The notes beneath the pieces are model-generated. The model did not search any database. It was not told where the DNA came from and was given only the letters and a program-made list of their open reading frames with translations. This document shows positions 1 to 5,927 of a DNA stretch of 5,927 nt, piece after piece. Positions within the stretch are counted from its first letter, which is position 1. The number at the start of each line of letters is the position of its first letter. The stretch spans positions 1 to 5,927 of the forward strand of contig JACCZA010000315.1 of the NCBI GenBank assembly GCA_013696185.1. Direction: 5' to 3'. Position numbers and translations under genes: made by a program. Source of the DNA: Actinomycetota bacterium. Lineage in GTDB: Bacteria > Actinomycetota > Thermoleophilia > Gaiellales > Gaiellaceae.

Positions 1-31
1 GTCGCCGCCTGCCCGACCGGGCGGCGGCGAC
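1..31 (-). terminator. GC-rich hairpin, probable terminator of the DUF892 gene
   Basis: Bases 1-9 (GTCGCCGCC) are the perfect reverse complement of 23-31. Inside them, 11-14 (GCCC) pair with 19-22 (GGGC) around a GACC tetraloop, leaving T10 as a single bulge. This gives about 13 base pairs, starting 13 bases past the stop codon of the minus-strand ferritin-like gene. Any U-tract on that strand would lie left of base 1 and cannot be seen. The function is therefore inferred from hairpin strength and position only. Confidence 0.6.
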
Positions 32-44
32 TCGCGGATCGCCG

Positions 45-560
45 TCAGACGCTCGCCTTCACCTGCTTCGCGGCTTCCTGCGCGAGCCGCTTGGCGATGG
101 TGTTGACCTTCTGCAGCGTCTCCTGCTCCTGCTTCAGGTTCTGCTCGAGGAAGCCCGCGGCCTCGCTCTCGCCCATGGCCTTCGCCATCGTGATCGCTCC
201 TTCGTAGGCAGCGATCTCGTAGTGCTCGGTGCGCGCCGCGGCGCCGGTCAGGAAGCCGTTCAGGATGTCGGGAGTCGGAGACTCCTGCGAGACGAACTCG
301 TCGTGCTCCTTCTTGATCCCCTCGATGCCGGGACACTTCTCCGCCTTCGCCGGCTCGCCGATCGCCTTGAAGGCCTCCTCGAGGTTCGCGACGTGCTGCT
401 TCGTCTGCTCGGCGTGCTCCTCGAAGCCGCTCCGCAGCTCGTCGTCGGTCGCCTCCTGCGCCAGCTTCGGCAGCGTCTTCACCAGGAGCTTCTCTGCGTA
501 CAGAAGGTCACCCAGCTCGTGCAGGAACAGCTCGCGGGGGTCACTCATCTTCTCTGCCAT
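45..560 (-). CDS. DUF892 (YciE/YciF-type) ferritin-like stress protein
   Basis: The 171-residue product matches the DUF892 family, known for E. coli YciE and YciF: cytoplasmic four-helix proteins with a ferritin-like fold, linked to stress responses and presumed to bind metal. Visible family features are the N-terminal helix ELFLHELGDLLYAEKLL (10-26), the H-x-x-E-T-like segment HAEQTKQH (49-56), the conserved cysteine turn CPGIEGI (76-82), the second metal-helix motif RTEHYEIAAYEGA (110-122) and an acidic final helix with QEQET (144-148). Length is normal for the family. The start at 560 is chosen because AAGGAGG (minus strand, 565-571) lies 4 bases upstream; the internal Met5 would be 16 bases from it. 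The gene is divergent from the acidic protein gene at 687 and has a sigma-B-like promoter in the shared intergenic region. Family assignment is confident. Metal binding and the exact stress role are inferred. Confidence 0.9.
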   Translation of the reverse strand: MAEKMSDPRELFLHELGDLLYAEKLLVKTLPKLAQEATDDELRSGFEEHAEQTKQHVANLEEAFKAIGEPAKAEKCPGIEGIKKEHDEFVSQESPTPDILNGFLTGAAARTEHYEIAAYEGAITMAKAMGESEAAGFLEQNLKQEQETLQKVNTIAKRLAQEAAKQVKASV

Positions 561-595
561 ACGGCCTCCTTCGGAAATGGGTCGAGGGTCAACGG

Positions 596-620
596 GTTCC
601 CGGCGTCGGCGGGCTGAAAC
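596..620 (-). promoter_or_regulatory. Sigma-B/sigma-F-like promoter for the DUF892 gene
   Basis: On the minus strand GTTTCA (615-620) is followed after 13 bases by GGGAAC (596-601). The general-stress sigma factors of Bacillus (SigB) and actinobacteria (mycobacterial SigF, Streptomyces SigB) use GTTT, a spacer of about 15, then GGGTAT-like elements. The match is full in GTTT and GGG and partial after that. Transcription would start near 588, giving a leader of about 28 bases that contains the SD. This is inferred from motif and spacing; a GTTT/GGG pair could occur by chance, but the same arrangement is present on the opposite strand. Confidence 0.5.
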
Positions 621-635
621 GCTCCGCGCCGTTTC
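616..635. repeat. 20-bp dyad GAAACG-N8-CGTTTC between the divergent genes
   Basis: GAAACG (616-621) and CGTTTC (630-635) are perfect inverted halves around eight bases. The two halves coincide with the proposed -35 elements of the left and right promoters, which explains the symmetry. It could instead, or also, be an operator for a dimeric repressor acting on both genes. Confidence 0.5.
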
Positions 636-655
636 CTCCGCTGCGGCAGGGGCAC
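631..655 (+). promoter_or_regulatory. Sigma-B/sigma-F-like promoter for the acidic Gly-rich protein gene
   Basis: GTTTCC (631-636), a 13-base spacer and GGGCAC (650-655) repeat the geometry of the minus-strand promoter at 596-620. The predicted start near 663 would leave a leader of about 24 bases before the ATG at 687, with the SD AGGAGG at 676-681. As on the other strand, the -10 matches only GGG and A of the GGGTAT-type consensus, so this is a motif-based inference. Confidence 0.45.
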
Positions 656-686
656 GACTGGTCGGTCAGCGAACGAGGAGGACGTC

Positions 687-1175
687 ATGGGGATCATGGA
701 TCTGCTGGGCCAGGGGAAGCCGCGCCGGCAGGAGTACGAGGACTTCGTGGGGCGCTACGAGCAGGGCGAGCCGCACGAGGGCTACGCCGACGACGAGGTG
801 AAGAGTCGCTACGACGAGGTCTCCGAGGGGCTGTCCGACGACGACTACGAGCTCTCGGCGCAGGAGGCGTTCGGGCGCATGTCGCCGCAGGAGCGCAAGC
901 AGTTCGCGCAGATGCTGCGCCAGCAGGGACGCCAGCGGGACGTCGACCTCGGGGACTTCGACGCCGACGACGACGACCGTGACGAGGATCCGCGTCAGCT
1001 CGCCCGCATGACGCGGCACGTCCACAAGCAGAAGCCCGACCTGCTCGGCGGCCTGCTGGGCGGCGGCGGCGGAGGAGGCGGCGGGGGCGTCGGCTCGATG
1101 CTCGGCAACCCCGTCGCGAAGGCGGCACTCGCGGGCGTCGCGGCGATGGCTGCCAAGCGCATGTTCGGACGCTAG
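687..1175 (+). CDS. Conserved hypothetical acidic protein with Gly run and hydrophobic C-terminus
   Basis: The product is 162 residues with no function known to me. Residues 16-80 (EYEDFVGRYEQGEPHEGY, then a D/E-rich stretch and a QEAFGRMSPQERKQF segment) resemble a small uncharacterised domain I recall from several bacterial phyla, usually with the pattern DFV-RYEQG-P-EGYSDEEV. A strongly acidic linker follows (86-101, including four consecutive Asp). Next come a basic segment (102-116), a Gly-rich stretch with ten consecutive Gly (125-134) and a terminal Ala-rich helix (141-161) ending in KRMFGR. There is no signal peptide and no clear full membrane segment, although the last helix could be membrane-associated. 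The start is set by AGGAGG at 676-681, five bases upstream. It is divergent from the DUF892 gene and appears to share its type of stress promoter, so a stress role is inferred from context only. Confidence 0.8.
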   Translation: MGIMDLLGQGKPRRQEYEDFVGRYEQGEPHEGYADDEVKSRYDEVSEGLSDDDYELSAQEAFGRMSPQERKQFAQMLRQQGRQRDVDLGDFDADDDDRDEDPRQLARMTRHVHKQKPDLLGGLLGGGGGGGGGGVGSMLGNPVAKAALAGVAAMAAKRMFGR

Positions 1176-1192
1176 CGAGGCGGCGAGCTGCC

Positions 1193-1222
1193 GGGAGGCG
1201 GCGGCGAGCGCCGCCGTCTCCC
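1193..1222 (+). terminator. GC-rich hairpin between the acidic protein gene and ftsH
   Basis: Bases 1193-1204 (GGGAGGCGGCGG) pair with 1211-1222 across the loop CGAGCG, giving 12 pairs including one G-U; the CG/CG ends of the loop may pair as well. It starts 18 bases after the stop codon at 1175. The following sequence is not T-rich, so as an intrinsic terminator it is of the U-poor kind common in high-GC actinobacteria. It lies upstream of the proposed ftsH promoter, which would separate the two transcription units. Confidence 0.55.
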
Positions 1223-1246
1223 CTCGATCCGGCCCGAGACGCGGGG

Positions 1247-1252
1247 TACGCT
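1247..1252 (+). promoter_or_regulatory. -10-like element TACGCT for leaderless ftsH
   Basis: TACGCT fits the TANNNT form of an actinobacterial -10 element and ends exactly seven bases before the ATG at 1260. This places transcription initiation at or next to the start codon. No SD is visible before this ATG, which fits a leaderless message. No convincing -35 element is present 16-19 bases upstream. Confidence 0.45.
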
Positions 1253-1259
1253 TGCGTCC

Positions 1260-3257
<1,998 letters not shown>

Positions 3258-3412
3258 GGACCTCCGCGGCGCGCCGAGCGGTCGAGCGCGAGCCGGACGG
3301 GCGGCGGGACCGCGTCGTCAGCGAGCGCGGGCACCGACAGCTCGAGCATGGCGTGGAGCTCGTGCTCGCCCCTCGAGGGAGAGGAGCTTGTGATCGAGTG
3401 GACGGATGCCTG
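3258..3412. other. Convergent intergenic region, no gene seen
   Basis: These 155 bases separate the stop of ftsH from the stop of the minus-strand ARPP-1 gene. The only structure seen is a modest inverted repeat, CGAGCA (3343-3348) with TGCTCG (3363-3368), extendable by a few pairs including G-U, and the short palindrome CCCTCGAGGG (3370-3379). Neither has a T-tract. They may help end transcription from both sides, but support is weak. Short open frames here look like shadows. Confidence 0.4.
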
Positions 3413-4351
3413 TCACGACCGCCTCCGGCTCGGCCGCAGGATGCGCGTCCGGGCGCCGTCTCCGGCCCCGTCGCTCGAGAACGCGCAGAGCTGGAGGAGC
3501 TCGCGGTCGAGCTCGAGCCCCGAGCCGACGATGCCGTCGCCGCGCAGCCGGACGTCCTCGCCGAGACCGGCGGAGGGGCGACGGCTGCGCTCGGCCGAGC
3601 GTGTCGCAGCGACGAATGCCTGCAGGCGATCGCCCGCCGCGGGCTCGCCGTCGAGCCGCTCGGTGGCGTCGAGCAGGTAGCCGTCGAGCAGCTTCCCGTA
3701 GAGCCGGGCGAAGCCGTCGGGCCGAGAGACGTAGTCGAGGCAGAGCCGGTTGCCGAGCGCGAACAGCGCCCCCGACTGGCCGGCGAGCGCGGGGAAGGCG
3801 GTGCGCAGCTCGGCGAGGTCGCCCTCGCGGGCGCCGAAGAGGTCCGCCTGCGCGCCGGTGGGAGAGTGGACGCCCTGCCTCCCGGCCCGCTCGCGCACGG
3901 CGTCCCACACGACCGACTGCGCAGCACCGCGGGCAAGCGGCTCGGCCGAGAGACGCTCGTTCTTGCGCCGGCGCAGCTCTGGCGGAGCGGCGTGCGGGGC
4001 GGCGTCGAAGTCCACGCTTCGCGCGCTCCAGCGCCCCTCCTCGACGCACGAGACGGGGATGCGCGTCTCGCTCGCCGGCGCGAGGAGCACCGTCACGTTG
4101 AGGATGCGGTTCTGCTTGGCGCCGAGCAGCTCCTCGCCGTCGTAGAGGAGGACGCTCGTCTCGAGGGGGTTCGTGGCGACGAGCTCGGGCACCGAGCCGG
4201 CCGCGTCGACCTCCGTGATGCGGAAGCCGAGCGGGATCGCCTCGGCCAGGGTCAGGTATGCAGCGCGCGGCGTCGTGCGCGGAAAGAGCGGCGCGACGAC
4301 GATGCCGCGGTGCTCGACCGGCTCTCCGAGCTGGATCGTGCCTTCGATCAT
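3413..4351 (-). CDS. ARPP-1 domain (DUF6569-type) protein
   Basis: The 312-residue product resembles the ARPP-1 domain family, an uncharacterised family named after its association with other predicted domains in gene neighbourhoods; no biochemical activity is established to my knowledge. Recognisable parts are the opening LGEPVEHRGIVVAPLF (8-23), YLTLAEAI (32-39), FRITEVDAAGSVPEL (43-57), the signature DGEELLGAKQNRILNVTV (71-88), IPVSCVEEGRW (98-108), the ELRRRKNERL segment (125-134), VHSPTGAQADLF (161-172), the segment GQSGALFALGNRLCLDYVSRP (191-211) and a closing LCAF (288-291). The last 20 residues are Arg/Gly-rich and probably not part of the domain. An ATG at 4372 would add seven residues, but AAAGGAG (minus strand, 4359-4365) sits seven bases before the ATG at 4351, so the shorter start is chosen. 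There is no signal peptide or membrane segment. It is convergent with ftsH and divergent from the DUF2277 gene; its leader can fold over the SD. Confidence 0.85.
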   Translation of the reverse strand: MIEGTIQLGEPVEHRGIVVAPLFPRTTPRAAYLTLAEAIPLGFRITEVDAAGSVPELVATNPLETSVLLYDGEELLGAKQNRILNVTVLLAPASETRIPVSCVEEGRWSARSVDFDAAPHAAPPELRRRKNERLSAEPLARGAAQSVVWDAVRERAGRQGVHSPTGAQADLFGAREGDLAELRTAFPALAGQSGALFALGNRLCLDYVSRPDGFARLYGKLLDGYLLDATERLDGEPAAGDRLQAFVAATRSAERSRRPSAGLGEDVRLRGDGIVGSGLELDRELLQLCAFSSDGAGDGARTRILRPSRRRS

Positions 4352-4354
4352 GAT

Positions 4355-4386
4355 GCGACTCCTTTCGTTCACTGAGGGGGAGTCGC
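4355..4386 (-). promoter_or_regulatory. Inverted repeat that would bury the SD of the ARPP-1 gene
   Basis: On the minus strand GCGACTCC (4386 to 4379) is the exact reverse complement of GGAGTCGC (4362 to 4355), with a 16-base loop. The right arm contains the GGAG of the SD and ends three bases before the ATG at 4351. In RNA this forms an eight-pair stem with six G-C pairs that closes the ribosome site. It could act as a translational switch, as a thermometer-like element, or as a DNA operator dyad; the sequence does not distinguish these. Confidence 0.5.
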
Positions 4387-4476
4387 GCTCGGGGGCCCCG
4401 CGTCTTACGCCTTGCAGCTCCGCGATCGGGCAAGCTGTGCCGGACTCGTGTCAGTGCACTCCTCGGGAGGTCGACC

Positions 4477-4749
4477 ATGTGCCGGAGCATCCGCACGCTC
4501 CACAACTTCGAGCCGCCGGCGAGCGAGGAGGAGATCCACGCCTCCGCGCTGCAGTACGTCCGCAAGCTGAGCGGCGTCGCTCGGCCCTCTCGCGCGAACG
4601 AGGCGGTGTTCGAGGCCGCGGTCGAGGAGGTCGCGGCCGCGACGCGCCGGCTCCTGGACGGGCTCGTGACGGCATCGGCTCCGCGCGACCGGGAGGTCGA
4701 GCAGTCGAAGGTGCGGGCGCGGGCGGCGGCTGGGCGAGGGCGCTCGTAA
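4477..4749 (+). CDS. DUF2277 family protein
   Basis: The 90-residue product matches the DUF2277 family, small soluble bacterial proteins of unknown function. The hallmark N-terminus MCRSIRTLHNFEPP (1-14) is present with its Cys2, followed by ALQYVRKLSG (24-33), a PSRANE segment (37-42), the helix VEEVAAATRRLLDGL (49-63) and the end DREVEQSKVRARAAA (71-85). Length is typical. The start is firm: GGGAGG at 4465-4470 lies six bases upstream. The conserved Cys and basic N-terminus hint at ligand or nucleic acid contact, but that is speculation. It is divergent from the ARPP-1 gene, and its stop lies nine bases before the GTG of the sigma factor gene, so the two could be co-transcribed. Confidence 0.9.
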   Translation: MCRSIRTLHNFEPPASEEEIHASALQYVRKLSGVARPSRANEAVFEAAVEEVAAATRRLLDGLVTASAPRDREVEQSKVRARAAAGRGRS

Positions 4750-4752
4750 GCT
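4747..4752 (+). promoter_or_regulatory. -10-like element TAAGCT before the sigma factor gene
   Basis: TAAGCT, which includes the TAA stop of the DUF2277 gene, ends six bases before the GTG at 4759. The spacing is nearly that of TACGCT before ftsH and suggests a leaderless internal promoter. No clear -35 element is seen. It could equally be chance in a short intergenic gap. Confidence 0.35.
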
Positions 4753-4758
4753 CCGACG

Positions 4759-5295
4759 GTGTCCCGGGAGACTGTGTCCTCGATGCACGATGCGAGGGAC
4801 GCGGAGGACAGGAGACTGCTGGAGGCCGGGGAGCACAAGCTCCTCCTCGCCGCCTACTTCCATCCCGTCCGCGAGCGCTGCTTCCTGCGCCTGCGCGACC
4901 GTGCGGCCGGCGACGAGGCGGCCCAGCGGGTGCTCCTGCGCCTGCTCGAGGAGCTGCGCCGCGGCAAGGTCTATCGCGTGCCCTACCGCGTCGTCGTCTG
5001 GATGGTGTGCGAGTGGACGCTCGGCGGCTTCTGGCCGGGCGCGAAGCACGAGGGGACGCTGCCCGAGGAATGGGATGCCACCGCGTCCGATGCCTTCGCC
5101 GAGTGGGAGGACGACCACGACCTCGGCGTCCTGCTGGCCGGGCTGCCGCCGCGACAGCGCGAGGTGCTCGACCTGCGCTACCGCGAGGGGCTCGGCCCGG
5201 AGCAGATCGCCGAACGGCTCGGGATAACGCGCAATGCCGTCGACCAGGCCCTGCACAACGGCCATCGCAAGCTGCGGGAGGCGCTCGGTGCCTGA
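4759..5295 (+). CDS. Small ECF-like sigma-70 family RNA polymerase sigma factor
   Basis: The 178-residue product has the two-domain layout of ECF sigma factors, which direct RNA polymerase to a small regulon. A region-2-like helical part spans about 28-92 (LLLAAYFHPVRERCF, then a VPYRVVVWMVCEWTLGGFW segment at 74-92). An acidic linker follows (100-122). A clear region 4 spans 123-177: LPPRQREVLDLRYREGL, the helix-turn-helix EQIAERLGITRNAVDQALHNG and KLREAL. Region 2 is divergent and Trp-rich, so it is not a textbook ECF. The start is uncertain: GTG 4759 fits a leaderless start, while ATG 4783 (Met9) has GGGAG 12 bases upstream, rather far. The next gene overlaps its end by 8 bp, implying translational coupling, typical of a sigma factor with its regulator. 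Sigma family assignment is confident; target genes are unknown. Confidence 0.88.
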   Translation: MSRETVSSMHDARDAEDRRLLEAGEHKLLLAAYFHPVRERCFLRLRDRAAGDEAAQRVLLRLLEELRRGKVYRVPYRVVVWMVCEWTLGGFWPGAKHEGTLPEEWDATASDAFAEWEDDHDLGVLLAGLPPRQREVLDLRYREGLGPEQIAERLGITRNAVDQALHNGHRKLREALGA

Positions 5296-5857
5296 GGGCG
5301 TGTTCGAGCTCTTCGACGAGTACGCGGCTGCCTACGCCCGGGGCGAGCGGCCGCAGGCGCGCGCGTATCTCGAGCGGGCGGGGGAGGGTGCGGACGAGCT
5401 GGCTCGCCTCTTGGAGGTCTTCGTCCAGGCCGCGCCGGTGCCCCCGCCGGACGAGGACACCGTTGCGCTCGTGGGCGCGTGGCTCGAGGGGCAGCCGCCC
5501 CTCGTGGAGCTCCGCGCGCGCCGCGGCGTGCGGGTCGAGGACCTCGTGGAGGCGCTCGTGAGCGGCCTGGGGCTCGATCCCGCGAAGCGCGCGAAGGTGA
5601 AGCGCTACTACCAGCAGCTCGAGGGAGGGCTGCTGGAGCCGGCCGGGGTGGCGGAGAAGGCGTGGGAGGTGCTCGGGCGGCTCGTGCCCGGCGCGCAGGA
5701 AGCAGCGGCGTGGCGCCCGCAGCAGGCTTCCGCGGCGGGCGCCTACCTGCGAGCCTCCTCGGACGCCGTCCCGGGGGCAGCGGCCTCCACCGGCAGGGCG
5801 AGACCGGCTCTCGAGGAGCCGGACGAGATCGACCGGCTCTTCCTTTCGGGGGGGTGA
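5288..5857 (+). CDS. Hypothetical sigma-coupled protein with divergent Xre-like helix-turn-helix
   Basis: The product is 189 residues from GTG 5288, which overlaps the sigma gene stop by 8 bp and has GGGAGG (5276-5281) six bases upstream. An in-frame ATG at 5234 lies inside the sigma helix-turn-helix coding region and lacks such a site. The N-terminal part (FELFDEYAAAYARGE at 6-20, then RAYLERAGEGADELARLLEV at 25-44) is helical, followed by a Pro-rich hinge (50-54). Residues 73-135 have the outline of a Cro/C1-type domain: LRARRGVRVEDLVEAL at the front and YYQQLEGGLLEP (107-118) where such domains have their IE-G-xxP recognition end, with extra residues between. The Ala-rich tail ends in EIDRLFLSGG. 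No membrane segment or zinc motif of classical anti-sigma factors is present. Coupling suggests a regulator or partner of the sigma factor; that is inference. Confidence 0.75.
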   Translation: MPEGVFELFDEYAAAYARGERPQARAYLERAGEGADELARLLEVFVQAAPVPPPDEDTVALVGAWLEGQPPLVELRARRGVRVEDLVEALVSGLGLDPAKRAKVKRYYQQLEGGLLEPAGVAEKAWEVLGRLVPGAQEAAAWRPQQASAAGAYLRASSDAVPGAAASTGRARPALEEPDEIDRLFLSGG

Positions 5858-5862
5858 GCGGC

Positions 5863-5868
5863 CACAAT
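5863..5868 (+). promoter_or_regulatory. Weak -10-like element CACAAT before the last open frame
   Basis: CACAAT differs from TACAAT at one base and ends six bases before the ATG at 5875, the same geometry as before ftsH and the sigma gene. The leading T of TANNNT is missing and no -35 is evident, so support is low. Confidence 0.25.
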
Positions 5869-5874
5869 GCGGCC

Positions 5875-5927
5875 ATGCCCGGCCCGGTCACCGATCCGAG
5901 GGCGGGCGCCCTCGCCGAGCGCTACCG
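5875..5927 (+). CDS. Start of an unidentified gene, cut by the window edge
   Basis: An ATG 17 bases after the preceding stop opens a frame that stays open to the edge, giving MPGPVTDPRAGALAERY and part of the next codon. Codon use has the expected G/C third positions. No SD is seen; the weak -10-like CACAAT just upstream would make it leaderless. Too little is visible to assign a family. From remembered contexts, sigma/Xre pairs of this type may be followed by an ImmA/IrrE-type metallopeptidase, but nothing in these 17 codons proves it. Confidence 0.5.
   Translation, partial: MPGPVTDPRAGALAERY

Noticed and set aside
3413..3480. Possible tRNA remnant, because the end of the ARPP-1 protein (DGARTRIL) resembles accidental translations of antisense tRNA T-arms
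   Set aside because: No GGTTCGAATCC-like T-arm on either strand and no cloverleaf could be drawn; the Arg-rich tail is more simply a run-on end.
4352..4372. Upstream ATG at 4372 as the ARPP-1 start
   Set aside because: It would put the SD-like AAAGGAG inside the coding region. The ATG at 4351 has that SD seven bases upstream, and family similarity begins after it.
4387..4476. Promoters for the divergent ARPP-1 and DUF2277 genes
   Set aside because: TTGCAG and TAAGAC-like hexamers occur but not with acceptable partner spacing, and no GTTT/GGG pair is present, so none was annotated.
3318..4838. A 506-codon minus-strand frame across the ARPP-1 and DUF2277 genes
   Set aside because: It overlaps two confidently recognised genes and its translation is Arg/Ala-rich with no domain.
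5234..5287. ATG at 5234 as the start of the 189-aa protein
   Set aside because: It lies within the sigma factor helix-turn-helix coding region and has no SD, whereas GTG 5288 has GGGAGG at six bases and makes a compact overlap.
4173..5561. A 462-codon plus-strand frame through the DUF2277, sigma and 189-aa genes
   Set aside because: Shadow frame of three genes that each have recognisable or SD-supported starts.

Overview
The window is very GC-rich DNA with dense, codon-periodic genes, GTG as well as ATG starts, good Shine-Dalgarno (SD) sites at some genes and apparently leaderless starts at others. The gene families (DUF892 ferritin-like protein, ARPP-1 domain protein, DUF2277, a small ECF-type sigma factor) suggest a high-GC actinobacterium. 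My best guess is the class Thermoleophilia (Solirubrobacterales/Gaiellales type), but this rests on sequence style and remembered family resemblance, not on a search.

Layout. (1) At 1-1222 a minus-strand DUF892/YciE-type ferritin-like gene and a plus-strand gene for a 162-residue acidic, glycine-rich protein are divergent. The intergenic region carries back-to-back sequences resembling sigma-B/sigma-F promoters (GTTT-N15-GGG on each strand), so the pair looks like a stress-regulated unit. Each gene is followed by a GC-rich hairpin. (2) At 1260-3257 is a complete FtsH-type membrane AAA+ zinc protease. It has all catalytic motifs, but the substrate-gripping pore-loop aromatic is replaced by valine. 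(3) At 3413-4351, convergent with ftsH, is an ARPP-1 family gene whose SD lies inside a perfect 8-bp inverted repeat in its leader. (4) From 4477 to the right edge there is a tight plus-strand run: a DUF2277 protein, a small ECF-like sigma factor, a 189-residue protein whose start overlaps the sigma gene by 8 bp and whose middle resembles a divergent Xre/Cro-type helix-turn-helix, and the first 17 codons of another gene cut by the window edge.

How it may work together. The left part reads as stress and iron or DNA protection next to membrane protein quality control. The right part reads as a small regulatory cassette: a sigma factor translationally coupled to a probable regulator, followed by an unidentified gene. 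That cassette is the most likely place for a poorly described system. No RNA genes, insertion sequences, CRISPR arrays or phage genes were seen. The many other long open frames are high-GC shadows.
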